The notes: generated by a model not told the origin, from the sequence alone. 31,264 nt of DNA from Verrucomicrobiaceae bacterium (GCA_021151605.1 JAGKWZ010000035.1:1-31264), one strand, 5' to 3'. Counted from the stretch's first letter, positions 1 through 8,785 are shown. Made by a program: numbers and translations.

Positions 1-50
1 CTGGAGCAAAAGAGGGTCTTGAGAGCGCGGCGGCGGGACAGGTTTTTCAT
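1..50 (-). CDS. N-terminus of a Tat-exported protein (partial, runs off left edge)
   Basis: Only the first 16 codons are in the window. Reading the minus strand from the ATG at 48-50 gives a peptide containing S-R-R-R-A-L-K, which fits the twin-arginine export motif (S/T-R-R-x-F-L-K). This type of leader is common on Verrucomicrobia oxidoreductases and DUF1501-type proteins, but the family cannot be told from so few residues. The start lies 20 nt downstream of the stop of the PLP enzyme gene, so the two are probably co-transcribed. No Shine-Dalgarno sequence is visible. Confidence 0.5.
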   Translation of the reverse strand, partial: MKNLSRRRALKTLFCS

Positions 51-70
51 GGGGAGCTGGGGAACGAGTG

Positions 71-1195
71 TCAGATGCTGATCTTGCGATTGCGGGCGGT
101 GACAGGCCAGACCTCGGTGGCGCGGGCACCTTCGATGACCACTGCCTCGCCATGCATGGAGACCGTGGGACAGATGTGACGCGGGATGCCATGCAAGGCC
201 TGGCCGATGAGGAACTCGTGGGCACGCTCGGTCTCCAGCACGAGATGCTCCTCGCTCTGCATGATCGGTGTTGCGTCGGGCAGCTCCTCGAAGCGTACAC
301 GCGGGTGTGGATTCTCTGGTGCCACGGACTTGTGCCCGAGATCGAGCGTGAGGCGATTGGTGCCCGGCTTGCTGATCACACGCGCTAGCAGCACGGCGGC
401 AGGGAGGAAGGGCAGATCGGGGTGTTTGTCACCATAACCAAAGTCCCACAGCACCGTCGTGCCAGGGCTGCAGATGCGGTCTTTTTGTTGCGCATGGATG
501 CCGAAGGTCGGTGACCCGCCGGTGAGGAACTCCCTGATGATCACGCCTTCGCCTTCGAGCTCCTTTTTGAAAGCCAGGATGGGAGCAAAGGCGGCCTCGC
601 ATTTCTCTTTCCGCACCGAAAGTTCGGCGTCGTGGATGTGCCCGTCATAGGCGTGAAGGCCGCGGAAGAGCAGGCGTGGCGTCTCCTTGATGGCATGAAC
701 GAGGAGCCCGGCGGCGACTCCCGGCACGATGCCCGTGCGCGCCATGCCGCAGTCCAGTTCCAGGAACACGCCGAGATTCACCCGATGCTGCTGCGCGGCG
801 GAGGCCAGGGTGCGGATCGTCTCCTCATCATCCGCGATGCCTGCGAACTCGGTCTGCGGATACTTCAGCGCCAGCTCGGCCAGACGATGCGCGTTCGGCC
901 CCACGCATGGCATCGCCAGCAAAACATCAGCGGCACCAGCCATCGCGCACATCTCCACTTCGGCGATGGTGGAGCATTTGAACTTCGTGATGCCGAGCTC
1001 GATCTGCCGCTTCATCACCGGCAGCAGCTTGTGTGTCTTCACATGCGGACGCAGCCGCGCCGGATCACCCGCGATCTCGATCATCAGCTTCAGATTATGC
1101 TCGATGCGCTCGCGGTAGAGCAGCAGCGCCGGGGAGGCGATCTCAGCTTCATTGTCGATGTGAAACCAGGCAGGGGCGATGTCGTGGGGAGTCAT
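71..1195 (-). CDS. D-threonine aldolase / D-serine dehydratase-like PLP enzyme
   Basis: A 374-residue fold-type III PLP enzyme (alanine-racemase-like N-terminal barrel plus C-terminal D-serine-dehydratase-like domain). The motif R-P-H-V-K-T-H-K carries the expected PLP lysine (about residue 53), and H-I-C-P-T-V near residues 340-345 matches the His-x-Cys metal site of D-serine dehydratase/D-threonine aldolase proteins. Such enzymes cleave D-threonine to glycine plus acetaldehyde or dehydrate D-serine; the exact substrate cannot be told. I start at the ATG at 1193-1195; an in-frame GTG five codons upstream (1208-1210) directly abuts the preceding stop and is an alternative. No signal peptide, so cytoplasmic. 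The Tat-leader gene follows downstream. Confidence 0.88.
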   Translation of the reverse strand: MTPHDIAPAWFHIDNEAEIASPALLLYRERIEHNLKLMIEIAGDPARLRPHVKTHKLLPVMKRQIELGITKFKCSTIAEVEMCAMAGAADVLLAMPCVGPNAHRLAELALKYPQTEFAGIADDEETIRTLASAAQQHRVNLGVFLELDCGMARTGIVPGVAAGLLVHAIKETPRLLFRGLHAYDGHIHDAELSVRKEKCEAAFAPILAFKKELEGEGVIIREFLTGGSPTFGIHAQQKDRICSPGTTVLWDFGYGDKHPDLPFLPAAVLLARVISKPGTNRLTLDLGHKSVAPENPHPRVRFEELPDATPIMQSEEHLVLETERAHEFLIGQALHGIPRHICPTVSMHGEAVVIEGARATEVWPVTARNRKISI

Positions 1196-1210
1196 TTTGA
1201 AAAGATGCAC

Positions 1211-1483
1211 TTAAACAAGCGGCAGTGACAGGACAAGGCCGCCCGCAAAGAACAACAGCCACCACTTCCAACTTTCGTCATCCACTCGATCATGCGGGTT
1301 AAAGTAGCCCCAGGCCAAAAAGCCTCCGAGCAATGAACCGCCGCTTACAGGGGCGACCTCTTCGAATTTCATCCAAAGTGCGAATCCCAAGAGGACTGCA
1401 TAAAGACTGGCACAAAGCACCGCATTGCGCGTGTAATGGTAGAGCTTCAGCAAGCCTACCACGATTACGAGTGGTCCTTTCAC
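1211..1483 (-). CDS. Small membrane protein, unknown
   Basis: A 90-residue reading frame from a GTG start. It has hydrophobic stretches at about residues 3-11, 19-37, 48-59 and 73-90, so two or three membrane segments are likely, with a charged R-V-D-D-E-S-W-K segment before the last one. The stop codon ends exactly where the possible GTG of the PLP enzyme gene begins, which suggests a shared transcript. I recognise no family, and there is no Shine-Dalgarno sequence. The coherent hydrophobicity is the main reason to call it real; it could still be a chance frame. Confidence 0.45.
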   Translation of the reverse strand: MKGPLVIVVGLLKLYHYTRNAVLCASLYAVLLGFALWMKFEEVAPVSGGSLLGGFLAWGYFNPHDRVDDESWKWWLLFFAGGLVLSLPLV

Positions 1484-1554
1484 GGGAGTGAGTCGCTAAC
1501 TGGAATCGAATGCAAGCCGCAGGAAGCCCCTGCTTAACTGCTGCTGAGCTTGTC

Positions 1555-2295
1555 TCAAACAAGGCTGTCAGGGTCCACGCCTAGCTCACGCAACTTTGCC
1601 GCGAGCAAGTCAGCACGCTGAGCTTCAGCGGTGGCACGCCGGGATTCAGTGGTGGCACGTTCCTGACCGGTGAGGATGAGCTGGTGATTCCCATCACACC
1701 AGCGTAGCCAGGGTGCAGTGATGCCTTCAAATTCACCCTGCCAGATGGTGACACCGAGGCCGATCTCGCCGAACAGGTCCCCCGGCTTTTGCTGGCGGTA
1801 GGTGGCCTGCTCCAGCCCGAAGATGGTGAGCGTTTCTTCAGAAAGGGCGTGCAAAGGATCATAGACGACATACCAAGGCACACGCATGTGCTGGTAGTTG
1901 CGCAGCTTGTGATCCAACTCTCCGCCCTTGGTGTTGGAGACGATCTCGATGACGACATCTGGCACCTTGCCGTCATACATCCAAGTGAAGTAGGAGCGGT
2001 GCTCTTTATCCAGCAGATCCTGCAGCGGCTCGACATGGGTAGTGAGCAGCACGTCGGGCACGATGGGCAGGCGATTCAGCGCGACAAAGACGCCGACATT
2101 CGCCATGGCCACAAAAGGAAAGCCTGGATTCCATGAAGCGTGGATGGACTCCGTGAGGAGACGCATTTGTTTCTCAGAGAATTGATTGTCCACGGGGGTG
2201 TCGTCCTCGGTGATGAGATTGGAAACGTCGGGATATGGCACATCGTCGATGCCACAGCGCGTCCGTGTCGGTGCGGCGACTTCTTCAGAGATCAT
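1555..2295 (-). CDS. Uma2 family (DUF820) PD-(D/E)XK nuclease-fold protein
   Basis: A 246-residue protein of the Uma2/DUF820 family, which has a PD-(D/E)XK restriction-endonuclease-like fold and is abundant in cyanobacteria, Planctomycetes and Verrucomicrobia; its role is not established. The core is visible: V-P-D-V-V-I-E-I-V-S-N followed by K-L-R-N-Y-Q-H-M-R-V-P-W-Y-V-V-Y-D-P, with the Asp and Glu of the nuclease motif. The C-terminus is a charged alanine/arginine-rich helix (T-E-S-R-R-A-T-A-E-A-Q-R-A) ending in a leucine-rich segment, as is usual for the family. The ATG at 2293-2295 is chosen because a longer frame up to 2415 would overlap the next gene and encodes no family residues. Confidence 0.85.
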   Translation of the reverse strand: MISEEVAAPTRTRCGIDDVPYPDVSNLITEDDTPVDNQFSEKQMRLLTESIHASWNPGFPFVAMANVGVFVALNRLPIVPDVLLTTHVEPLQDLLDKEHRSYFTWMYDGKVPDVVIEIVSNTKGGELDHKLRNYQHMRVPWYVVYDPLHALSEETLTIFGLEQATYRQQKPGDLFGEIGLGVTIWQGEFEGITAPWLRWCDGNHQLILTGQERATTESRRATAEAQRADLLAAKLRELGVDPDSLV

Positions 2296-2344
2296 GCGGA
2301 AATGGTACCATCTACCGATGAGGTGGCAAGAGCCGAGTGGGCTC

Positions 2345-2926
2345 CTAGTCGAGCAGCGACTGCAACCTGCCTGCTGTTTCATCCCAGGTGGCATCCTTGA
2401 GCGCGGGTGTGGCATTCGCCAGAAGGGCGAGTCCTTCTTCTGGCAGATTCACCCAGGAGCGGCAGCCGCCGTAGCTCTTGGAATAGGGGAAAGACCAGCG
2501 CTGCGGGAGCTTCCAGGCACGCACGAGGGCGATGTGCAGGCAGCTTTCGTCATCATAGACGAAGCGTTCCTTCACCACGTCTTCATTCCAAATATGCAGC
2601 GGGGCCAGGGCCTCCATCTTTGCCCAGTCGGTGACTTTCCAGACATGCTCCAGCGTGGCGAAGCCATCGATGTCCACGCTCGTGCGCTCCTCTTCCGGTG
2701 GGAAAGCACGCTGCGCATTCTCAGGCACCCAGCGGAGCTTTTCGCCCTGCGTGTGAAACCAAGTTGGGAAGAGGAAGAAGGCCTGGTGCTTCCACTCAAA
2801 TCCGCCGCGCCCTTCATGGATGCCGCCCTTGCGCAGCACCATGGTCTGCACGCCCTGGACGAGCGAGTCACAGACGAAGGACCATTCTTTGAAACCGATA
2901 GCGCTGGAGGGTGGGACGAGGGACAT
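2345..2926 (-). CDS. DUF1802 family protein
   Basis: A 193-residue cytoplasmic protein that looks like DUF1802: an N-terminal F-K-E-W-S-F-V-C-D-S-L-V-Q-G-V-Q-T-M-V-L-R-K-G-G-like segment, then F-L-F-P-T-W-F-H-T-Q-G with the conserved His. The function of the family is unknown. The ATG at 2924-2926 is used because the upstream extension is arginine-rich and non-conserved. It ends 49 nt before the Uma2 start, so the two may be transcribed together. No unusual features beyond the weak initiation context. Confidence 0.75.
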   Translation of the reverse strand: MSLVPPSSAIGFKEWSFVCDSLVQGVQTMVLRKGGIHEGRGGFEWKHQAFFLFPTWFHTQGEKLRWVPENAQRAFPPEEERTSVDIDGFATLEHVWKVTDWAKMEALAPLHIWNEDVVKERFVYDDESCLHIALVRAWKLPQRWSFPYSKSYGGCRSWVNLPEEGLALLANATPALKDATWDETAGRLQSLLD

Positions 2927-2988
2927 AGTCCTGTGGCGATACCCACGGCGAGCCGTCACGCAAGGTGCGAGCGTGCTCCGATCTTGCG

Positions 2989-3021
2989 TCAGCCCAATCC
3001 CTCGACGCTCCAGCCGTCGCT
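2989..3021 (-). pseudogene. Remnant copying the 3' end of the oxidoreductase gene
   Basis: Read on the minus strand, 2989-3018 spells D-G-W-S-V-E-G-L-G-stop, the same nine residues that end the Gfo/Idh/MocA protein at 3568-3597. The two 32-nt blocks (2989-3020 and 3568-3599) differ at four positions by my alignment, and all four are synonymous in this frame. No homology to the oxidoreductase continues beyond about 3021; the sequence there belongs to the secreted-protein gene. It looks like the tail of a diverged paralogue left when other DNA joined here. Confidence 0.6.
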
Positions 3022-3028
3022 GTTAAGG

Positions 3029-3532
3029 TCAGGGAAGCTTGGAGTTCAGCTTATCCACCACCAATTCCATAAGATGCATGGTCATGTCATTGGAAGCACC
3101 CCGGACAGCAATATAGAGCTTCCGGTTTCCTTCGAGGATGGTTTTCAATGTTTCGCTGTCCACGGTAGAGTAGCAATGACCGTCAATGAACACGGCAAAT
3201 TTTACCCCAGGGCTGGCTTTTGTCGCTGCCTGCAGTCTGGCGGCACCGGCCTTCGTGAAACGAATGGAAAAAGCAGGGTGGGGCGCAGCGGCCAATTCAA
3301 TCGAGGATACCTCAAAACGATCAATGTCTGCCACCGTCACCGCCGACATCTCATGGCAGTGGCCGCTGATAGGCTCTCCAGTAAGAGCTGCAGTGAATTC
3401 GTATGGCTTCACCCCGGCTCCGTCTTTAGAGGCAACGGCGTAGAGTGCAAATGACACTCGCTCTGCCGGGTCGGCACCGAGGCATGGAAAAGCCATGAGG
3501 AAAACGGTCGCGGCTGTGAGAAGACGATTCAT
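3029..3532 (-). CDS. Small secreted protein resembling a SecDF P1 head domain
   Basis: A 167-residue protein with a clear signal peptide (M-N-R-L-L-T-A-A-T-V-F-L-M-A-F-P-C-L-G-A, cleavage about residue 20). The mature part contains H-P-A-F-S-I-R-F-T-K-A-G-A-A-R-L-Q, then V-K-F-A-V-F-I-D-G, then a C-terminal I-L-E-G. This order recalls the periplasmic P1 head of SecD, where a K-x-G-A-x-x-F strand is followed by a laIvlDG hairpin. The resemblance is from memory and moderate; there are no membrane segments, so it is not SecD itself. The start is the ATG before the signal peptide; the longer upstream frame overlaps the oxidoreductase gene. It sits between the oxidoreductase stop and the duplicated 3' remnant. 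Confidence 0.6.
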   Translation of the reverse strand: MNRLLTAATVFLMAFPCLGADPAERVSFALYAVASKDGAGVKPYEFTAALTGEPISGHCHEMSAVTVADIDRFEVSSIELAAAPHPAFSIRFTKAGAARLQAATKASPGVKFAVFIDGHCYSTVDSETLKTILEGNRKLYIAVRGASNDMTMHLMELVVDKLNSKLP

Positions 3533-3567
3533 GTCTGAATGCTTGATACCAATGCCAATTTCCACTC

Positions 3568-4941
3568 TCACCCCAGCCCCTCGACGCTCCACCCGTCGCG
3601 ATACGTCCGCGTGAGCTGGGCATTGAGTTCGGGCCGATTGGCGATTTTGCCCGCCGCGGCATCCCATTCGATCCAGTCGCCCGGATTTCGCTCGGAGAGC
3701 ACGCCAAGCAAGACGGCCTCCGTCACCGGGCAGCCATAGCTCGGCAGATCGGTGGTGGCTTTTTCGTCCTTCATGCAGGCGTCCACCCAGTCGGTGTAAT
3801 GATTGGCGATTCGTGTCTTCGGGTAGGTGAAGCCCGTGAAATTCGCTTCCGGCACCAGCCACGGGCGCTGACTGTGCGGTTTGAAGATACCGCCACTCTC
3901 GCCGATGAAGAAAATGCCGCTCGGCGTGTCCTTCGTGAGCACGCTGGGCTTGATGACGCGCTTGTCATAGTCGTAGCCGCCATCCGTCCACGTCATCTTG
4001 ATCGTGTCGCCCGCCGTGAGCGGAGTTCCGGGGAATTCGAGCTCCAGATGGCGCTTCATCGCATACAGATCACCCTTGCTGCCCTCGTCGAGACAGCGCA
4101 CGCGCTTCGGTGCGGCGAGTCCGAGGCAGGCAAACACCACGTCGAAGTAGTGGCAGCCCATGTCACCCATCATGCCGACGCCAAAATCCGCCCAAGAGCG
4201 CCACATCGACGGATGATACGCCCCTTCGAGGAACGGCACCTCGTTCGCCACACCGAGCCACAGGTTCCAATCCACATTCGCCGGCACCGGATCGGCCTCT
4301 GCCTTGCGCTGCGTGACCTTCGGCCACCAGCTCGCCTTCTTGTTCTCCCAGCAGATGACTTCCTTCACCTTGCCGATGGCCCCGCTCTTGATCAAATCGA
4401 CCGCCAGCGAGGTCTCGATGCTCGAATGCCCCTGCGTGCCCATTTGTGTCGTCACGCCCGCCTTCGCCGCTTCCGCGCTCAAAATCCGCGCCTCGTGCAA
4501 ATGATGCGTGAGCGGTTTTTGCAGGTATACATGCTTCTTCGCCCGCAACGCCGTCACCGCCTGCGCCGCATGCATGTGATCCGGCGTGCCGATGGTCACC
4601 GCGTCGATGCTGTCGCCCAGCTTCGCCAGCATCTCGCGATAATCACGAAACACCGCCGCATCCGCCAATCGCGCCGCGGCATCGGGGTCCTGCAACTCTT
4701 TGCGACGAGTCGCGTTGCCACCACGCGCCAGTTCGAGCGTCTTCGCATCCACATCGCACATGCCAACGAGGCGCACCTTCGGATGCTGCAGCACGCTCAT
4801 CATCGTGACACCACCCATCCCGCCGACACCGATGGAAGCCACCTGAAACATCGAGTTCGGCGACCTCGCGCTCAGGATGGCGGGCGCAGAAACGTAAGCG
4901 GATGCGGTGAGTGATTGCTGGAGGAAACGGCGGCGGTTCAT
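3568..4941 (-). CDS. Tat-exported Gfo/Idh/MocA family oxidoreductase
   Basis: A 457-residue NAD(P)-dependent oxidoreductase of the Gfo/Idh/MocA superfamily. The N-terminus M-N-R-R-R-F-L-Q-Q-S-L plus an alanine-rich stretch is a twin-arginine leader, so it is probably periplasmic. The Rossmann motif G-V-G-G-M-G and the acidic C-D-V-D follow at about residues 37-64. The usual E-K-P motif appears as Y-L-Q-K-P (about residue 143), a typical variant. The C-terminal half carries the G-D-M-G-C-H-Y-F-D segment common to the Planctomycetes/Verrucomicrobia subfamily. Such enzymes interconvert sugars and keto-sugars and are often encoded beside DUF1080 proteins, which here lies 4 kb away beyond a large inserted-looking gene. 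The substrate is unknown. Confidence 0.9.
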   Translation of the reverse strand: MNRRRFLQQSLTASAYVSAPAILSARSPNSMFQVASIGVGGMGGVTMMSVLQHPKVRLVGMCDVDAKTLELARGGNATRRKELQDPDAAARLADAAVFRDYREMLAKLGDSIDAVTIGTPDHMHAAQAVTALRAKKHVYLQKPLTHHLHEARILSAEAAKAGVTTQMGTQGHSSIETSLAVDLIKSGAIGKVKEVICWENKKASWWPKVTQRKAEADPVPANVDWNLWLGVANEVPFLEGAYHPSMWRSWADFGVGMMGDMGCHYFDVVFACLGLAAPKRVRCLDEGSKGDLYAMKRHLELEFPGTPLTAGDTIKMTWTDGGYDYDKRVIKPSVLTKDTPSGIFFIGESGGIFKPHSQRPWLVPEANFTGFTYPKTRIANHYTDWVDACMKDEKATTDLPSYGCPVTEAVLLGVLSERNPGDWIEWDAAAGKIANRPELNAQLTRTYRDGWSVEGLG

Positions 4942-4985
4942 GGTGAGGTGTGAACGTGATAGTGAATGACCGTCTCTCAGGCTGC

Positions 4986-7900
4986 CTATCTCTCGTATGC
5001 TTCCTCATCAACCCTTTCAGCGTCTCTTCGGTAGCCGTCGGCCACACGCTCCAAAGCAGCGGCAACCATGGGCCAACCAGCTCGAATCTGATCAGCATAA
5101 CCTTGAAACTTGCGGGCAAACTCTCGTTCCTGCTCCCCTCCTTCTGTGAGTGATCTGCTGTAAACACCTCGACTGTTGATGATGGCAAGTTCGAAGCCGC
5201 GCAACATCTCGACAGAATTGAGGTCTTCGAGAACATCACGGACGGGTAAACACGGCCATTTGCCATCAGAGTCCAACGGACAGTGAAAAAGCAGCTTGCC
5301 GATCTGTTTGTCTCCAACATACAGGCGGTCAATCTCAGAGAGTTTATGCCTCACTTCCCGAATCCATGAGGATAGCGTTTCTGCATCAAAACTGCCATCA
5401 TTTCGAAGTCCAGGTGGCTTAACCCAGCTTTCCAACAGCTTGTGCGCTCTCCTCCCCCGTATCTTCTCCGCCTCTGTTAAGTCCTCTTTTGGTTTTTCTC
5501 GTTCCGAGCGTGCTCGGTAACAATAAGATAAGAGGGTTGCGAAAAGCGAAGGCTCTTCAGCAAGAACTCGGTGTAGTCTCAAGGGATGGAGATGCAGGCT
5601 ATCTAGCAGGTCAATGCTTGCCCATTCGATGGTCACCAAACGGTCATTGGGCGCATCCTCTCTGTCTCGGACCGCCCGGTAAAGTTCTCCGAGGTGGTGC
5701 TGCACCATCGTCACATCACCTGGTTTCTCCTCAATAGGTTCGTCCGAGGTCAAGACTCTTTCCAGCGCTCCTATGATCAATTCGGTCTCCAACTCGATGC
5801 TTGAATGCAGCGCCCCGTCCAGAAAATCGAGAACAGAAAGTGCTCGCTGAGCTTCGTTTAACTTGGCAACCACATGGTTCACTTCAGCAACGCCAAGTTT
5901 GTGGGCGTGACACCAGGTCTTTTTCCAGTAAAGCCGATCGGCCTCAGAACCAATTGAGGCGGCGAGTTCCCAAACTCGAGGTTGAAACGAAATGATCGAA
6001 AGCAACTCGGCGCTCTGTGCAGCAGGCCATTTATCCAAATCCTGACCTTCGAGCCAAGGCCAGCCTTGCTCGTCAAAACAACTGCCAAGGAATCCTCTGG
6101 CAAATTGCCGCAACTCCACCTCTTCAGCTAACAGCAATGGCGGGATTTGATTCTCAGGGAAATTAGTGAGCCGTGCTTTCCAAGTTGCCTTACCGACTTT
6201 CCAAGGCATTCCCGAGGATCGAGCGATCTCGATAATGCCGTCTAGTGACAAGCGTGGCCATATGATTCCCAAGGCATCGACTTGGGCCGAAAGCAGCAGC
6301 TTTTCCATTTCATCATGGCCCTGCCCATGATGACCTATGTGGAGGCCTGCACCTGAATCGAATAGCCAAGCATGGAGTTTAACCGGATCAGAAGGTGCAA
6401 GAGCATGGGCTACGCCTTCCATCTTTTGTACGATCTCCTCAGGCAAGGCCCAATCGAGCCCCATCGCCCACCTGTATCGAGATGCATTAGAACGAACACA
6501 TGACCAAATGCGATTGCGGTTTTCTGAACTGCACGAGTCATCGTTGAGCATCTGCAAAGCTTCAATCACTCGCTCAAAGGCTGGATTGGGAAGCTCTGTG
6601 AGGTGTTCAGCGAGACTTAGCCATCGCCCCTCGCCATTGGATGCGTTGGCAATTAACAACTCGGATACAGCAAGGACGGCTTCGTGATGTTCGCCATGAG
6701 TGACACCATCCTTCCAACGGGCTGCCCACTGCTGCCACTTGGGTTTGTAGTTTCCAGATGTTGAATCGTGGCTTTTGGGAAGAAGCGACAGCAGCAATTT
6801 CCAGCCTGCATCCGGACAAAGGCGAAGCATTCGAGACAAAATGGTCAACCGATCAACCGATGATGCGGTTGTTTGAGGATGCCAGAGGAGGAAGATGTCC
6901 CGAAGACTTTGGGACGGCCTGTTACTGATGCGACCTCCAAGATCAAGGGCGGCGAGTCTGGCGAGGCACAGGGAGGTGCGACCAAGATAGCGCTGGTCCC
7001 AAGCCAGACATTCCAGAGCCCAAAGCAGACCCGTGTGCGGGCTACCAGCGAAGAGGCCATCACCTTCTTGGTCAAACAGCTTCGGTAACTCTGGCTGGTC
7101 GCTTTTGAGGTCGGACTCAACTGCCTGCAAAAACTCATCGGGCGCGGCTTCTGCAAGATCAGGAAGGTGGGATGATAAAGAAGCCCAGCGCAGCCAGTCA
7201 GCACCCTCGAACACCTTCCTCACGACACGAGAGGCTCGAATCGAAAGTGAGCACACGTCCCCAATACCAACGGGAGAATCAGCCAACCCCATGAGTCCGA
7301 GTGTCTCAGCAAGTCCTTCACGAAGTGCATACGAAAATCGCATCGTCTTGCCCTTGATGGAAGCGAGGTATCGCTCGTCCACGGGCAGTTCGTAAGCGGG
7401 ATTTGCTTCCGAGAATATTTCGACAGCCTTTTTCTCGAATCTATCCAGCACATCACCAGTAAGGGACCAAGAGAGAAGCCTCCACGAGTCAGCGCGAGAG
7501 AGAAAAGACCAAGTTGAACCGCAACGGACTAATGGAGCATCGTTTTCAGTCCGCAGTCGATTGGCGAGGGCAAGCAAATCAGCGTAAGACCGCGATGCGA
7601 TAAACTCCAAAGCCTCTTTGTCTGCGGAGTTGCTGTCATCCCAAGCTCCCAGGAGCATCAAAGAGGCGAGTGCTGTCGCTTCGTTACCCAGACTCCACTT
7701 TGGTGCCGAATAAAGCGAATCGATGCTGAGCAACCGCTTCAAGATCGTGAATGAGCCTCCTGCCTCTGATGAGATCCGCTGCGCTTCGCTATCACTCATG
7801 CCTGACGAGACGAGAGCCTTATGGAGACTGATCGAGAACATGCGGCGTAGTTTGATCGGTTCACAGTCTGCATTTCGTTGCCTTGAGGCGAGAAATACAA

Positions 7901-8759
7901 CATGATGGCCCTGACGAATAGCTTCCGAAATCAGTTCTGCTTCCAGATCAAGCTGCGGAGCAGCGATCAAAACAAGATTCCCTCCTGAGCCAGCAAGAGC
8001 TCGCCATGCCTCACGATCCTCCACCACAACGGCTCTTGAAGTGATTTGCCCCTGCTCATCCTCTGGCAGGCTGGCCGCTAGCCCGGCGATAAAGTCGATG
8101 ATCTCGGCAGTGGAGGATGCTTCGATGGTAATAGCTGCAGGCTCTTCCGCCAGACGGTCCCGGAACTGCTTCACTTGCGCCTCGCGGTCAGTCAACACCA
8201 CCGCTGGAGGAATTGGCAGCCTGAGGCTTGCCACGACGTTCTTCCAATGGGTGGCGAGATCGGTGACGCCAGGCGGCTTGTGGCCGATCTCATGAGCCAA
8301 CCAGATGTCCACAGCGGGTGCCAGTTCCAGCCACTCTTCGAGGTCAGACGAGTCGTAAGTTCGGACATCCTTCCATTGTCCCGTCTTCCGGCGCTCCTCA
8401 GACCATTGTTGTTTGAGGCTCCATTTTCGTGGGGTCACGAAGACGAATGCCGCATTCGACTCGGGCTTGCGTTTGATGTAATCGTCATCGGCTTTCGACT
8501 TGATGCCTTTATCGCAGCCGATCTCCCACGCTGTTTTACCAACAGGCACCTTGGCATTGCTGGATGTGGTTATGCTTACACCATCAATGCCGGGTCTTTG
8601 CACACCTTCACCACTTGGAAATTCAAGCTGCTGAATGGAGATAGGCGGCACAGAAGCGTGAACAAGCCGACGCAAGAGTTGCGGCAGCAATGCTCTCGCC
8701 GGCAACGTATCGGCCCAAACTTCAAGCTTGGCTGCCGTGATCCAGTTCTTGTGACGCAT
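4986..8759 (-). CDS. Very large protein with nuclease-like N-terminus and degenerate NTPase-like region; candidate defence protein
   Basis: A 1257-residue cytoplasmic protein I do not recognise by name. Residues 40-100 contain R-P-G-I-D-G-V, then a gap of about 18 residues, then A-W-E-I-G-C-D-K-G-I-K-S-K-A, which could be a variant PD-(D/E)XK core (D59, E79, lysines at 84-89). It is followed by A-F-V-F-V-T-P-R-K-W and a D-L-E-E-W-L segment. Residues 185-345 have the layout of a STAND/AAA NTPase (L-T-D-R-E at 189, a beta-loop-helix at 208-228, a hydrophobic strand at 262-267, A-G-G-S-F-T-I-L-K-R-L-L at 333-344), but the loop where a Walker A GK[ST] should be reads I-E-A-S-S-T-A-E. The remaining 900 residues look helical. 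Base composition is nearer 50% G+C in stretches I counted, lower than flanking genes. It is 44 nt upstream of the oxidoreductase. Confidence 0.8.
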   Translation of the reverse strand: MRHKNWITAAKLEVWADTLPARALLPQLLRRLVHASVPPISIQQLEFPSGEGVQRPGIDGVSITTSSNAKVPVGKTAWEIGCDKGIKSKADDDYIKRKPESNAAFVFVTPRKWSLKQQWSEERRKTGQWKDVRTYDSSDLEEWLELAPAVDIWLAHEIGHKPPGVTDLATHWKNVVASLRLPIPPAVVLTDREAQVKQFRDRLAEEPAAITIEASSTAEIIDFIAGLAASLPEDEQGQITSRAVVVEDREAWRALAGSGGNLVLIAAPQLDLEAELISEAIRQGHHVVFLASRQRNADCEPIKLRRMFSISLHKALVSSGMSDSEAQRISSEAGGSFTILKRLLSIDSLYSAPKWSLGNEATALASLMLLGAWDDSNSADKEALEFIASRSYADLLALANRLRTENDAPLVRCGSTWSFLSRADSWRLLSWSLTGDVLDRFEKKAVEIFSEANPAYELPVDERYLASIKGKTMRFSYALREGLAETLGLMGLADSPVGIGDVCSLSIRASRVVRKVFEGADWLRWASLSSHLPDLAEAAPDEFLQAVESDLKSDQPELPKLFDQEGDGLFAGSPHTGLLWALECLAWDQRYLGRTSLCLARLAALDLGGRISNRPSQSLRDIFLLWHPQTTASSVDRLTILSRMLRLCPDAGWKLLLSLLPKSHDSTSGNYKPKWQQWAARWKDGVTHGEHHEAVLAVSELLIANASNGEGRWLSLAEHLTELPNPAFERVIEALQMLNDDSCSSENRNRIWSCVRSNASRYRWAMGLDWALPEEIVQKMEGVAHALAPSDPVKLHAWLFDSGAGLHIGHHGQGHDEMEKLLLSAQVDALGIIWPRLSLDGIIEIARSSGMPWKVGKATWKARLTNFPENQIPPLLLAEEVELRQFARGFLGSCFDEQGWPWLEGQDLDKWPAAQSAELLSIISFQPRVWELAASIGSEADRLYWKKTWCHAHKLGVAEVNHVVAKLNEAQRALSVLDFLDGALHSSIELETELIIGALERVLTSDEPIEEKPGDVTMVQHHLGELYRAVRDREDAPNDRLVTIEWASIDLLDSLHLHPLRLHRVLAEEPSLFATLLSYCYRARSEREKPKEDLTEAEKIRGRRAHKLLESWVKPPGLRNDGSFDAETLSSWIREVRHKLSEIDRLYVGDKQIGKLLFHCPLDSDGKWPCLPVRDVLEDLNSVEMLRGFELAIINSRGVYSRSLTEGGEQEREFARKFQGYADQIRAGWPMVAAALERVADGYRRDAERVDEEAYER

Positions 8760-8785
8760 GATGCCGGATACTTCAGCACGTAACG

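Noticed and set aside
3799..4914. 371-codon plus-strand frame within the oxidoreductase gene
   Set aside because: Arginine/histidine-rich translation typical of an antisense frame; the minus-strand Gfo/Idh/MocA protein is clear.
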